64,000 nucleotides of DNA from Polaribacter butkevichii (GTDB taxonomy: Bacteria > Bacteroidota > Bacteroidia > Flavobacteriales > Flavobacteriaceae): the NCBI RefSeq assembly GCF_038024105.1, contig NZ_CP150661.1, positions 3,811,501 to 3,875,500 on the forward strand. The letters are read 5' to 3'. Positions 33,819-46,253 of the stretch are shown here, one piece after another (position 1 is the stretch's first letter; each line of letters opens with the position of its first letter). Under the pieces are notes generated by a model. That model saw nothing but the letters and a program-made list of their open reading frames with translations. It was not told the origin of the DNA and made no database searches. The position numbers and the translations under genes were made by a program.

Positions 33819-36197
33819 CTAAAATTTAAAATTATAAGTAACAGAAGGCACTAGACCGAAAATAGAAGTTTGTATGGCTTCGTTTTTGTAGGTTTCTCTA
33901 TTTTGAGTAAAGTTGATAGAAGCAGCATTTTGACGACCATATAGATTGTAAATACCAAATACCCATTCTCCTTGCCATTTTCTATTTTTATTTTTTTCGG
34001 GAGTCAATGTAGCAGAAACATCTAATCTATGATACGTAGGTAATCTGTCTGCATTTCTTCTATTATCATCATAAATAGGTACATTTAAACCTTGTATTGA
34101 GTATTGACCTACGGGGTAATTTGTAGGTTGCCCAGTTTGAAAAACAAAATTTGTATTGAATTTCCATTTTTCATTTAGCTCGTAACTGGCATTTATAGAA
34201 AAATCGTGTGTTTTATCATAGGGAGTATTATACCATTGACCACTGTTAATTCCTGGTTCATCTGCTGTTCTACCTTGTGTTAATTGCTCTGACCTAGATA
34301 AGGTGTAGGCAAGCCAACCATTTAGTTTTCCAGAATTCTTTTTTAATAAAAGTTCTAAACCGTAAGCTCTAGATTTTCCGTTAAGAATTACGGTTTCAAT
34401 TTCATTATTGGCAATTAAATTAGCACCATTTATATAATCGATTCTATTTTGAATGTCTTTATAGAAAACTTCGGTTTCTATTGAATAATCTCCTCCTTTT
34501 AAAGATTTAAAATAACCAATAGCATATTGATCTAATAGTTGAGGTTTTATATATTTTCCACTTGGTGTCCAAACATCTAATGGAGTAGGGGATGACGTGT
34601 TAGATAACAGGTGTAAGTACTGTGCCATTCTATTATAACTGGCTTTTACAGAGGTATTATCATCTAAAATGTAAGACATAGAAACTCTTGGTTCTAAGTT
34701 GTTAAAACTACTTATTACATCACTTCTTTTAAACGATTCTGTGCCAATTGCTTCTGCAGATTCATATTTTTTAAATTCGTTATTATAAATTACAGCTTCA
34801 TCATTGGTGTAGATATTTAATTCATCTTGCCCCAATCTTGTAAAGTTGCTGTAGCGAATTCCGTATTGCAATCTCAGTTTGTCGTTTATTTTGTGTTCTG
34901 CATCTATATAAGCGGCAAATTCGTTGGCATATTTATCAATTAATTTTTCAGGCACAATTCCGGAGTCATCTCTGTTAGGAATAATTTCTCCAGGATTAAA
35001 CTTGTTGTAGATATTGTTAATACCATAACTTAGTTTTATTTTATTGTTAAGGTAGTGCTTAAAATCGTATTTAAGGTTGTAATTAGTTATACCAGAATCC
35101 CACTCGAAACCAACAAAGTCTAAAGTTAATCCGTAGAAATAATCAGAATAAATTAAAGATAAGTTAGAGAATAGCTTGTCAGAAAAAAGGTGATTCCAAC
35201 GTAAGTTACCTACTTTGTTTCCGTAGGTATTTACAAAGTTATCACTAATGCCAAAAACGTCTTTACCAAAATATCCAGAAAAGAAAAGGCTATTTCTATC
35301 GTTAATACGGTAATTTACCTTTGTATTTAAATCGTAAAAATAAGCGGTGTTATCATTATCAAATAACGGTAAAAATAAATGTGCATAAGAAGATCTACCA
35401 CCTACTAAGAATGAAATTTTTTCTTTTTTGATAGGACCTTCTATTAATAATCTAGAGGAAACCAAGCCAATACCACCTGTAACATTAAATTCTTTACTGT
35501 TTCCTTCTTTTTGATAAATATCTAATACGGATGATAATCTTCCTCCGTATTTTGCAGGAATTCCTCCTTTATATAATTTTACATCTTTAATTACATCTGG
35601 ATTAAAAATAGAGAAAAAACCAAAAAGGTGAGAAGAATTAAAAACAATGGCTTCATCTAATAAAATTAAATTTTGGTCTGCAGCGCCACCTCTAACATTA
35701 AAGCCAGAAGCTCCTTCGCCAGCACTTGTAACACCAGGTAATAGAATTAGAGATTTAATAATATCTGCTTCTCCTAAAACAACAGGTATTTGTTTTATGG
35801 TTGCGGAGGTTAGTTTGTTTACACTCATTTGTGGCGTTCTAACATTAAGGTTTTCTACATTGCCTTCTATTACTATTTCATCTAAACTTTCTGCTTCTTC
35901 TTTTAATTTAAAGTTTTTAGTTCCCTTTTCTTTAAAATTGATAGTTTCAACAAGGGTAGAATAGCCTAAGTAACTTACTTGTACTTTGTAAGTGCCTTCG
36001 GGGAAAGTTACAGAATAGAATCCGTATTCATTGGTTGTGGTGCCTGTGTTTAATTCGGGAAAGTAAATAGAAACTCCTATTAAAGTTTCATTATTACTAT
36101 CATCATAAATAGTTCCACTAACTGTATATTTTTCTTGACTAAAGGCTGTAAAGCTTAGTAAGAATACTAAAAAGAGTAATTTTTTAAAACGAAACAT
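33819..36197 (-). CDS. TonB-dependent receptor
   Basis: A 792-residue outer-membrane receptor. In order: signal peptide, carboxypeptidase-like regulatory domain (YTVSGTIYDDSNNETLIGVS), plug (GEADIIKSLILLPGVTS then GFNVRGGAADQNLILLDEA) and a beta barrel ending in PSVTYNFKF. It takes up an unidentified ligand with the adjoining DUF4249 lipoprotein; no SusD partner is present, so polysaccharide uptake is not implied. Confidence 0.9.
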   Translation of the reverse strand: MFRFKKLLFLVFLLSFTAFSQEKYTVSGTIYDDSNNETLIGVSIYFPELNTGTTTNEYGFYSVTFPEGTYKVQVSYLGYSTLVETINFKEKGTKNFKLKEEAESLDEIVIEGNVENLNVRTPQMSVNKLTSATIKQIPVVLGEADIIKSLILLPGVTSAGEGASGFNVRGGAADQNLILLDEAIVFNSSHLFGFFSIFNPDVIKDVKLYKGGIPAKYGGRLSSVLDIYQKEGNSKEFNVTGGIGLVSSRLLIEGPIKKEKISFLVGGRSSYAHLFLPLFDNDNTAYFYDLNTKVNYRINDRNSLFFSGYFGKDVFGISDNFVNTYGNKVGNLRWNHLFSDKLFSNLSLIYSDYFYGLTLDFVGFEWDSGITNYNLKYDFKHYLNNKIKLSYGINNIYNKFNPGEIIPNRDDSGIVPEKLIDKYANEFAAYIDAEHKINDKLRLQYGIRYSNFTRLGQDELNIYTNDEAVIYNNEFKKYESAEAIGTESFKRSDVISSFNNLEPRVSMSYILDDNTSVKASYNRMAQYLHLLSNTSSPTPLDVWTPSGKYIKPQLLDQYAIGYFKSLKGGDYSIETEVFYKDIQNRIDYINGANLIANNEIETVILNGKSRAYGLELLLKKNSGKLNGWLAYTLSRSEQLTQGRTADEPGINSGQWYNTPYDKTHDFSINASYELNEKWKFNTNFVFQTGQPTNYPVGQYSIQGLNVPIYDDNRRNADRLPTYHRLDVSATLTPEKNKNRKWQGEWVFGIYNLYGRQNAASINFTQNRETYKNEAIQTSIFGLVPSVTYNFKF

Positions 36198-36290
36198 TCT
36201 GTTTAATGATTTAGTTTAGAGTTTAAACAAAAATACAATACTAATCTTTAATATACTGTAAAGTAAATAAGTTTTTTGTATTACTATTAT

Positions 36291-36328
36291 AAATAAAAAA
36301 AAGTCGATGCTTTTAACATCGACTTTTT
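36291..36328 (-). terminator. Terminator of icd
   Basis: Stem AAAAAGTCGATG with CATCGACTTTTT; the T tract is on the minus strand, 30 bases after the icd stop. Confidence 0.8.
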
Positions 36329-36357
36329 AAAAATATATATTGTTTTTCTATTAAAAA

Positions 36358-39270
<2,913 letters not shown>

Positions 39271-39271
39271 T

Positions 39272-39304
39272 AAAAAAGCGTTGTGATTTCTCACAACGCT
39301 TTTT
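39272..39304 (-). terminator. Terminator of rplS
   Basis: Stem AGCGTTGTGA with TCACAACGCT, extended by A-T pairs, TTTC loop; T tract on the minus strand. Confidence 0.8.
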
Positions 39305-39326
39305 AAATACTTTTATGTAAAAGAGA

Positions 39327-39677
39327 TTATCTTCTTTTTTCAGTAATTCTAGCTTTTTTACCAGTAAGACCTCTAAAGTAGAAAATACGAGCTCTACGTA
39401 CTTTACCTCTTTTGTTAACTTCAATTTTTTGAATAGAAGGTAAGTTTACAGGGAAAATTCTTTCTACACCTACAGTACCAGACATTTTTCTGATTGTAAA
39501 TGTTTCAGAAGCTGCAACTCCTCTTCTTTGAATAACTACACCTCTAAAAAACTGAGTACGTACTTTTTCTCCCTCTTTAATTTCGTAATAAACAGTGATT
39601 GTATCACCTGCTGCAAATTCTGCAAATTCTTTTCTTGTTACAAATTCGTCTTGTACAAATTTTACTAAAGATTCCAT
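39327..39677 (-). CDS. rplS: 50S ribosomal protein L19
   Basis: A 116-residue protein with the L19 hallmarks: AGDTITVYYEIKEG, FRGVVIQRRG, and EKIFPVNLPSI-like RIFPVNLPSIQKIEV. It sits at the interface of the ribosomal subunits. In most bacteria it follows trmD; here trmD lies 4 kb upstream on the same strand with three other genes between. Confidence 0.95.
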   Translation of the reverse strand: MESLVKFVQDEFVTRKEFAEFAAGDTITVYYEIKEGEKVRTQFFRGVVIQRRGVAASETFTIRKMSGTVGVERIFPVNLPSIQKIEVNKRGKVRRARIFYFRGLTGKKARITEKRR

Positions 39678-39704
39678 ATCTTTTAATTTAATTGGTTTTG
39701 TAAA

Positions 39705-39748
39705 GCAACATTCACGATTTCTTCGTCAGAGGTTAATTTAGCGGTTGC
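39705..39748 (-). promoter_or_regulatory. Possible L19 autoregulatory leader
   Basis: On the minus strand upstream of rplS, GCAAC pairs with GTTGC around a smaller hairpin ACGA-AGAAA-TCGT. Ribosomal-protein leaders with this sort of layout have been described for flavobacterial L19, from memory. A covariance search would decide. Confidence 0.4.
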
Positions 39749-39940
39749 AAATTTATAATATTTTTTTTATTTGAAAACTTAAAATTAGATTTATTTTATA
39801 TTAATTTTTATTCGCTTAAAATTAAGAAAACATTGTCTTTCAAATAATTGTCTTCTAATCGTTTATATAGGCTTAAAGATATATTAATGTTATTGTTATA
39901 TAGGTAAAATAGTTTTGAGGCATCAACTAACCAATATAAT

Positions 39941-40642
39941 ATGGAACAAGTAATTACTCTAAATAGACGATTAAATAAAAAAAGAAGTAAAAAAGTATTA
40001 AGAAATTTTTTAAAAGTAAAAGATAATCTGTCTATAATTTTGTTAGATATCAAACAAGAAATAGTTATTATTTATAGCTTGTTTTTCTTATTGCTATTAA
40101 CTTTTGTATTGCTTTTTAATAAATTTACATTGCATTTAAAAATTAATCAATTTCATTCTTCTTTTTTTGATCTACTTTTTAAATATAGTACTTTTTTAGG
40201 AGATGGAGTTCTATTTGCTATTTTAGGCGTTGTCTTCTTTTTTATCAAAAGAAAAATGACTTATGTGTTTCTTGTAAGTGGTGTTTTAACTTTATTAATT
40301 ACACATCTTTTTAAAAAGATATTATTTAAAGGAATATTAAGACCAGTAGGTGCTTTGGGAGAAGAAAGTTTACATTTAATTGAGGGAGTAAAAATGGCAA
40401 TGATGAACTCTTTTCCGTCTGGTCATACTACAACTGCTTTTGCAATTTTTACAATTTTATGTTTGTATTTCTCAAAATGTAAATCGCAATATATATGGAT
40501 TTCTTTAGCAATTATAGCGAGTTTATCTAGAGTTTATTTATCGCAACATTTTTTGATTGATATTTTTGTAGGTTCTTTTATAGGTATTTTAATAGGGATT
40601 GTTAGTATGGCAATTTTTAAAGAGCACAAAAATATTGTTTAA
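39941..40642 (+). CDS. PAP2-family membrane phosphatase
   Basis: A 233-residue membrane protein with the three PAP2 motifs: a basic stretch ending in RP (KKILFKGILRP), PSGH at residues 159-162, and SRVYLSQH at 196-203. Such enzymes dephosphorylate undecaprenyl pyrophosphate, phosphatidic acid or lipid A. Paired here with GT39 glycosyltransferases, it could process a lipid-linked sugar or lipid A phosphate. The stop overlaps the next ATG (TAATG). A TAGTTTTG box lies at 39910-39917. Confidence 0.85.
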   Translation: MEQVITLNRRLNKKRSKKVLRNFLKVKDNLSIILLDIKQEIVIIYSLFFLLLLTFVLLFNKFTLHLKINQFHSSFFDLLFKYSTFLGDGVLFAILGVVFFFIKRKMTYVFLVSGVLTLLITHLFKKILFKGILRPVGALGEESLHLIEGVKMAMMNSFPSGHTTTAFAIFTILCLYFSKCKSQYIWISLAIIASLSRVYLSQHFLIDIFVGSFIGILIGIVSMAIFKEHKNIV

Positions 40643-42141
40643 TGCACATACCTTATAAAAAAACTGCTTTTTTTGTAATAATAATAAGCACCATTTTTAG
40701 GCTCTTTTGGGCTAGTCAGTTAGAGTTTGGTAACGACGAGGTGTATTACTGGTTGTATGCAAAATACCCAGATTTAAGTCATTTTGATCATCCGAGTATG
40801 GTTGGTTTTTTTATTCAGTTTTTTACAGCGAATTTATATTTCGATTCAGAATTAGCCATTCGGTTAGCTGCAATTTTACCTACAAGTATTGCTATGTATG
40901 TTGTTTTTTTGATAGGAAGGTATCTAAAAAATGATTTTGTAGGTCTTTTAAGTGTTTTACTTTATAATATTAGTATTTATGGATTAATTATTTCTGGAAC
41001 ATTTATTTTACCCGATGCACCCATGGTTTTGTTTTGGTTGTTGGCTTTTTATTTTCTGATTCAGGTAGTTCCATATCAACCTAAAAAAGAGAATTTGCTA
41101 AAACTATTTTTAGGGTTTTTATGTATTGGTTTAGCTATCTACTCTAAATACCAAGCAATTTATTTATTGTTAGGTGTTGGTTTGTATGTATTGTTTTTTA
41201 ATAGAAAGTGGTTGCTTAAATGGCAATTTTATGTTGCTTTTATTTTTCCTTTTGTAGCAGTTGGACTTATTGTTTATTGGAATTATCAAAATGATTTTAT
41301 AAGTTACAAATTCCATAATGAAAGAGTTTCTTTTTTTAATTTAAAGTTCCGTCAAGCTTCATTTCTTAGAGAAATTGTTGGGCAAATTATCTATAACAAT
41401 CCATATATTTTTGTAACTATTATTTTAATGATTGTTGCTTTTATTAAGAAAAATTTCTTTTTTGATAAAAAAATAGTACGTTTCTTTTTGTTGTTTTCTA
41501 TTCCGTTAATGGCAACAACTATTTACTTATCTTTATCTAGAGATACGTTACCGCACTGGTCTAGTGTATCCTATTTAACCTTACTACCGTTATTGGCAGT
41601 ATATATATCCACAAATAAAAATATTCGAAGAAATTTAATAATAGGTTGTGCTTTTTTAATGATTTTGTTAAGTGGTGTTGCTTTAGAAATTAATAATGGA
41701 TGGGTTTTACCAGTTCAAATTACAGAAACAAAAGAAATTTTAGGAAGAAAAGATGCGTTAATGGATTTGTATGGTTGGCAACAAGCTTCTAAAAAAGTAA
41801 CAAAAGTTTTACAGGCTCATAATTTAACCAATTTACCAATAATTTCCGATCAATGGTATCCTGCTGCACATATAGATTATTATATAGCAAAACCTAATAA
41901 TATGTTAGTATATGGAGTAGGAGCATTGACTAAAATTCATAAATATTATTGGATTAATAGTCAAAATAGAGCATTAACAAATCATAAAGTTTTGTATATA
42001 ACAGACAGCAGAAACTTTAGAAACCCTGCAAAAGTTTATAGTAAAAAATACAATCAGTTTAAATTAATAGAAACCATACCAATTCTTAGAAATAAAGAAA
42101 CAGTAAAATATGTTTTTATTTATCTGTTGATAAGGGATTAG
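40642..42141 (+). CDS. Glycosyltransferase family 39 protein (ArnT-like)
   Basis: A 499-residue multi-spanning membrane glycosyltransferase. The catalytic first loop is FGNDEVYYWLYA with SHFDHPSM; many helices follow and a soluble C-terminal domain of about 130 residues ends the protein. The family uses polyprenyl-phosphate sugars as donors and acts on lipid A or proteins at the periplasmic face. It is coupled to the PAP2 gene by an overlapping stop/start, and its last 26 bases overlap the opposing paralogue. Confidence 0.8.
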   Translation: MHIPYKKTAFFVIIISTIFRLFWASQLEFGNDEVYYWLYAKYPDLSHFDHPSMVGFFIQFFTANLYFDSELAIRLAAILPTSIAMYVVFLIGRYLKNDFVGLLSVLLYNISIYGLIISGTFILPDAPMVLFWLLAFYFLIQVVPYQPKKENLLKLFLGFLCIGLAIYSKYQAIYLLLGVGLYVLFFNRKWLLKWQFYVAFIFPFVAVGLIVYWNYQNDFISYKFHNERVSFFNLKFRQASFLREIVGQIIYNNPYIFVTIILMIVAFIKKNFFFDKKIVRFFLLFSIPLMATTIYLSLSRDTLPHWSSVSYLTLLPLLAVYISTNKNIRRNLIIGCAFLMILLSGVALEINNGWVLPVQITETKEILGRKDALMDLYGWQQASKKVTKVLQAHNLTNLPIISDQWYPAAHIDYYIAKPNNMLVYGVGALTKIHKYYWINSQNRALTNHKVLYITDSRNFRNPAKVYSKKYNQFKLIETIPILRNKETVKYVFIYLLIRD

Positions 42142-43609
42142 GTTGGTAATTTTCGCAATAAAACACCCAGAATTTACGAGATTCTTTTCCGTTAATTTTA
42201 ATAATGATTGGTGTTAATTCTGTTACTTTTTCGAAATAATTATCTAATAAAGTAGAATAATCGCCTTTTTTATTACTGTTTTTAAAACGCTTGTCTGAAT
42301 CTATAAATAAAGCGTTTTTAGTGTTTAAAGTTGATAAATCATCTCCTAAATAATCAAAATGTAAGGCAGGTAAACCGATAATGTTTTGTGCATACACTTT
42401 TTCGTCCATAAAAAAGTTTAAACAAGCAGATGTTTTATAATTATCATCAGAAAAAACAAACGTATTTGGATGTGTTTCTTGTAGTTTTTTGGTTTCTAAA
42501 GCCAATTCTTTCCATCCAACCCAAGTATCATCACTTTTAATAGGTACTAAATAAAATAAAATTTGCAAGCTAAAAAGTACATGAAAAACGATTGAAATAA
42601 CAACTTGAATTTTTAATAATTTCTTGTTGATAAACATACCCGCTAAAATGATTCCTGTAATATAAGAAGGCATCATCCAATTTAGTTTTACCCAATAAAT
42701 AGGAGTAAGGCTAAAAAATCCAACAAAAGTTGGGATAAAAAACGCTAATAAAAATAATGTTTTAGCGGTAGGAATTTTAAATTTTAATAAGGCTCTTTTT
42801 ATATATTTATAGGTAAACGTAATAAAGACTAAAAATAAAACAGGTACTAATAAAAACATTTGATGACCAATAGCGCCAAAGAAGTTTTTAGGAGATATTT
42901 TAAATTCTGAAATAGAATTTGTTCTGTCTGATGATTGAAACATAAATGATGCAAAGTCATTTTGGTAGTTCCAATACCAAACCGGAAATGTAACAGCAGC
43001 AGAAATAATTAAAGAAATCCAAACCCAAGGAGATAGTAATAGTTTTCTGTATTTGTTAGAAAATACTAGAAAGGCAATTAGTCCTATTTGTAGTAATAAT
43101 GCAGTGTATTTACTGTCGAATGCCAGTCCCATTGCAATTCCGCCTAAAATCCAAAACCACTTTTTTTCTTCAAATATTGCTTTGTATAAACAAATTAAAC
43201 TCAGTGTCCAGAATAATAATAACGGAACGTCTGGAGTAGAATTAAAAGATAAAATGGAAACAAAAATGGTTGAGGCTAATAAAACAATGGCTCTTTGCAG
43301 TTTTTGTTTTGATAAAAAATAAGAAGCCAGTTTATAAAAACTGAATATAGTTAATGATGTAATTACAAAATCTGCAAATTTTATGGTAAAAATAGAGTGT
43401 CCAAAAATTTCTGTAAAAATTCTTAAAATGTATCCAATCATTCCTGGATGATCAAAATAAGAAAGCGATAAGTTTTGTCCGTATAAATAGTAATAAGCGT
43501 CTTGTGGCATTAACCCCATAAATGGGAGTAATAGCAATCTAAAGATTTGAAAACCTAAAACCCAAGAAATGGCTTTATTGTTTGTTATGAGTGTTTTTAT
43601 TTTATTCAA
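42116..43609 (-). CDS. Glycosyltransferase family 39 protein, second copy
   Basis: A 497-residue paralogue of its convergent neighbour (YLYGQNLSLSYFDHPGMIGY against YWLYAKYPDLSHFDHPSMVGF). In the catalytic loop the acidic pair D-E of the neighbour reads Q-D (PQDAYYY), so donor or acceptor preference may differ or activity may be altered. It faces the other gene and overlaps it by 26 bases. Confidence 0.8.
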   Translation of the reverse strand: MNKIKTLITNNKAISWVLGFQIFRLLLLPFMGLMPQDAYYYLYGQNLSLSYFDHPGMIGYILRIFTEIFGHSIFTIKFADFVITSLTIFSFYKLASYFLSKQKLQRAIVLLASTIFVSILSFNSTPDVPLLLFWTLSLICLYKAIFEEKKWFWILGGIAMGLAFDSKYTALLLQIGLIAFLVFSNKYRKLLLSPWVWISLIISAAVTFPVWYWNYQNDFASFMFQSSDRTNSISEFKISPKNFFGAIGHQMFLLVPVLFLVFITFTYKYIKRALLKFKIPTAKTLFLLAFFIPTFVGFFSLTPIYWVKLNWMMPSYITGIILAGMFINKKLLKIQVVISIVFHVLFSLQILFYLVPIKSDDTWVGWKELALETKKLQETHPNTFVFSDDNYKTSACLNFFMDEKVYAQNIIGLPALHFDYLGDDLSTLNTKNALFIDSDKRFKNSNKKGDYSTLLDNYFEKVTELTPIIIKINGKESRKFWVFYCENYQPNPLSTDK

Positions 43610-43642
43610 AGTATTGGTTCTTAAATTTATACTTAAAAACCA

Positions 43643-44329
43643 CTAAGAGGTTTCGTCGTCTAATAAATCGGGTCTAATTTCTTCTGTTCTTTTGTAGGCT
43701 TGGTCGCTTCTCCAATCATCAATTTTAGGAAAATTACCAGATAACAATATTTCTGGCACCTTCATTCCTTCAAATTCAGAGGGTCTTGTGTATACAGGCG
43801 GAGATAATAAGTTATCCTGAAAAGAATCTGTAAGTGCAGATTGTTCATCGCCAATAACGCCAGGTATTAACCGTACAACAGCATCTACTAAAACGGCTGC
43901 CGCTAGTTCGCCTCCTGTTAAAACATAATCTCCAATAGAAATTTCTTTGGTAATATATTTATCACGAATTCTTTGATCTACACCTTTATAATGCCCCGTT
44001 AAAATTAATATGTTTTCTTTTAAAGAGAGTGTATTTGCAGTAGATTGGTTTAGTGTTTTGGCATCTGGAGTCATATAAATAACTTCATCATACGTTCTCT
44101 CTGATTGTAGTTTTTTAATGCAATTTGCAATAGGCTCAATCATCATAACCATACCAGCACCACCACCAAATTGGGTGTCGTCTATTTGTTTGTAATTTCC
44201 CAAACCATATTCACGTAAATCGTGAATTTTAATTTCTGCCAAACCTTTGTCTTTTGCACGTTTAATAATTGAGTGATTAAACGGACTCTCTAATAAATCT
44301 GGGGCAACTGAAATAATATCTATTCGCAT
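43643..44329 (-). CDS. trmD: tRNA (guanine-N1)-methyltransferase TrmD
   Basis: A 228-residue SPOUT methyltransferase making m1G37 in tRNA. The knot motifs are seen: [28 protein letters not shown], and [14 protein letters not shown] for the SAM and guanine sites. Normally adjacent to rplS; here separated from it by three genes. Confidence 0.92.
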   Translation of the reverse strand: MRIDIISVAPDLLESPFNHSIIKRAKDKGLAEIKIHDLREYGLGNYKQIDDTQFGGGAGMVMMIEPIANCIKKLQSERTYDEVIYMTPDAKTLNQSTANTLSLKENILILTGHYKGVDQRIRDKYITKEISIGDYVLTGGELAAAVLVDAVVRLIPGVIGDEQSALTDSFQDNLLSPPVYTRPSEFEGMKVPEILLSGNFPKIDDWRSDQAYKRTEEIRPDLLDDETS

Positions 44330-44433
44330 GTGGCAAATGTAATGTTTTTGTTGGGTATTCGAAATACTTGATTTTAGATATCTAAGCGATTAAAATTAAA
44401 AATTATTTCCTTTACTTGCCGCTGATTATTCCT

Positions 44434-44441
44434 TAAATTTG
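44434..44441 (+). promoter_or_regulatory. Probable -7 promoter element
   Basis: TAAATTTG matches TAnnTTTG, eight bases before the DUF2721 start codon, so the mRNA leader would be very short. Confidence 0.35.
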
Positions 44442-44449
44442 ATACCTAT

Positions 44450-44854
44450 ATGGAAGAATTAACATTAACAACACCCGCCGTTTTATTTTCTGCAATCTCT
44501 TTAATTATGTTAGCATATACAAATCGATTTTTAGCGTATGCAGCTGTAATTAGAAATTTACATGATATTTATTTAGAAAGACAAGACCATTCTTTACTAA
44601 GACAAATTAAGAATTTAAAATTACGTCTAAACCTAACAAGATGGATGCAAATATTCGGAATATCTAGTTTGTTGTTTTGTGTGGTAACTATGTTTTTAAT
44701 CTATGTACATTTAAACACAATGGCAGTTTGGGTATTTGGTTTAGCCTTAATTTTACTAATTATTTCTCTTTCTCTGTTGATAAAAGAAATACAGATTTCT
44801 ACGCAAGCTTTACAGCATCATATTGCTGATATTGAAGAACATTTAGAGAAATAA
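44450..44854 (+). CDS. DUF2721 membrane protein
   Basis: A 134-residue protein with one N-terminal (LTTPAVLFSAISLIMLAYTN) and two central membrane helices and coiled ends, as in the DUF2721 family (often two or three helices and an R-N-x4-Y region). Function unknown. Confidence 0.75.
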   Translation: MEELTLTTPAVLFSAISLIMLAYTNRFLAYAAVIRNLHDIYLERQDHSLLRQIKNLKLRLNLTRWMQIFGISSLLFCVVTMFLIYVHLNTMAVWVFGLALILLIISLSLLIKEIQISTQALQHHIADIEEHLEK

Positions 44855-44871
44855 GTATTTATAATTATTTT

Positions 44872-46137
44872 TTATTTATCCATTTGAGAACCAATAAAGG
44901 CTGTTTTAGGAGCTAAAAAATAACCTGTTAAACTCGCAAATAAAATAGGGATAAAATAAGAAAAACCTGTTAGTGTTGCTAGTAAAATGGTGGTGCTCAT
45001 TGGTGTTCTTGTTACACAGGCATTTATAGCTGCCATACAGCTAATGATTGCTAAAGAAACATTTATAGCCGGAAAAAAATGATGTATAATTAAACCAAGT
45101 GTAGTCCCTATAAAAAATAAAGGAATAATAAAACCACCTCGCCAGCCAGAAGTTACAGTAACAGAAATAGCTAGAAGCTTAAAAATTAGGATTAAAAATA
45201 AAGTGTTAATAGAAAAATCATTATTTAATAAAGCGTTAATTTCTTCGTGCCCAAAATACCTTGTTAAAGGAAAGTAATAAGAAATTACACCAAGTACTAT
45301 TCCGCCTAGTAAGGTTTTAATGTAAATAGGAGTATTGATTTTTTTAAAAAGAGATTTTAAAAATTTTGTACAATAAATAAATAGCCAACCTACCATTGTT
45401 GCTACGATTGCTAATAAAACAGCAATTCCAAAATCAAAAGTACCAGAATACTCATAAGTGGGTAAACTCCAAGTTGCTCCTAATCCTAAATGAATAATTA
45501 GCGCAAATACAATATAACTAAAACAACTCGCTACTAATGCAGGTATAATGGCTTTATAATATTCTACGGCATGTTTGTGATGTAATATTTCTAAAGAAAA
45601 TAAACTTCCACCTAATGGGGCGCCAAATAAGGCGGTAAAACCAGATGCCATACCTGCAATACTTAAAGAGCGTAATTCTTCTCCTTTTAATCGAAATATT
45701 TTACCTAACCAAGTACCTGTAGATCCTGTTATTTGTACTAAAGGAGCTTCAGGGCCTAAACTTCCTCCAGAAGCAACACAAAGCAAAGACGAAAGTATCA
45801 TTGATGGATTGTTCTTTGGGTCTAGCTTTCCTTTATTAAAACGAATATTATCTACAATTAAATGAATTTCCCCAGGATCGCCAATAAAATGAATAATGTA
45901 ACCTGCCAATAAACCACAAATAGCCATGGTTGGTATTACCAACCAACCATCAAAAAAAGCAATTTTATGAATTAAAAATTCTAATACAATCCAATAAGCT
46001 CCTGCAATAACTCCACCAATTAAACCAAGCAGTGCCCAAAGTAAAAAAGTACGATTAACAACAAATGGATTAAATTTTATAGGTTGGTCTAGTATACTAG
46101 AATATGATACTAATTTTCTTCTCCTTTTAAGTTTCAC
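44872..46137 (-). CDS. ClC-family chloride channel/transporter
   Basis: A 421-residue ClC protein with the selectivity motif ASGGSLGPEAPLVQITG and the later GWRGGFIIPLFFIG and NACVTRTPMSTTI blocks. The gating glutamate is present in GPEAP. No CBS domains follow, consistent with the short C-terminus. It moves chloride, or exchanges it for protons; which mode cannot be told. Confidence 0.85.
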   Translation of the reverse strand: MKLKRRRKLVSYSSILDQPIKFNPFVVNRTFLLWALLGLIGGVIAGAYWIVLEFLIHKIAFFDGWLVIPTMAICGLLAGYIIHFIGDPGEIHLIVDNIRFNKGKLDPKNNPSMILSSLLCVASGGSLGPEAPLVQITGSTGTWLGKIFRLKGEELRSLSIAGMASGFTALFGAPLGGSLFSLEILHHKHAVEYYKAIIPALVASCFSYIVFALIIHLGLGATWSLPTYEYSGTFDFGIAVLLAIVATMVGWLFIYCTKFLKSLFKKINTPIYIKTLLGGIVLGVISYYFPLTRYFGHEEINALLNNDFSINTLFLILIFKLLAISVTVTSGWRGGFIIPLFFIGTTLGLIIHHFFPAINVSLAIISCMAAINACVTRTPMSTTILLATLTGFSYFIPILFASLTGYFLAPKTAFIGSQMDK

Positions 46138-46197
46138 TTTTGATGTATTTTTTAAGTATCAGTAAACAGCGAAATTAGATGAAAATAATACAGAAAC

Positions 46198-46230
46198 AAA
46201 AAAATCTCAAGCTTTCGGCTTGAGATTTTT
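46198..46230 (-). terminator. Terminator of the DUF2911 gene
   Basis: Stem AAAAATCTCAAGC with GCTTGAGATTTTT; T tract on the minus strand, 24 bases after the stop. Confidence 0.8.
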
Positions 46231-46253
46231 ATATTTTTAAAAAGGATTACAAT

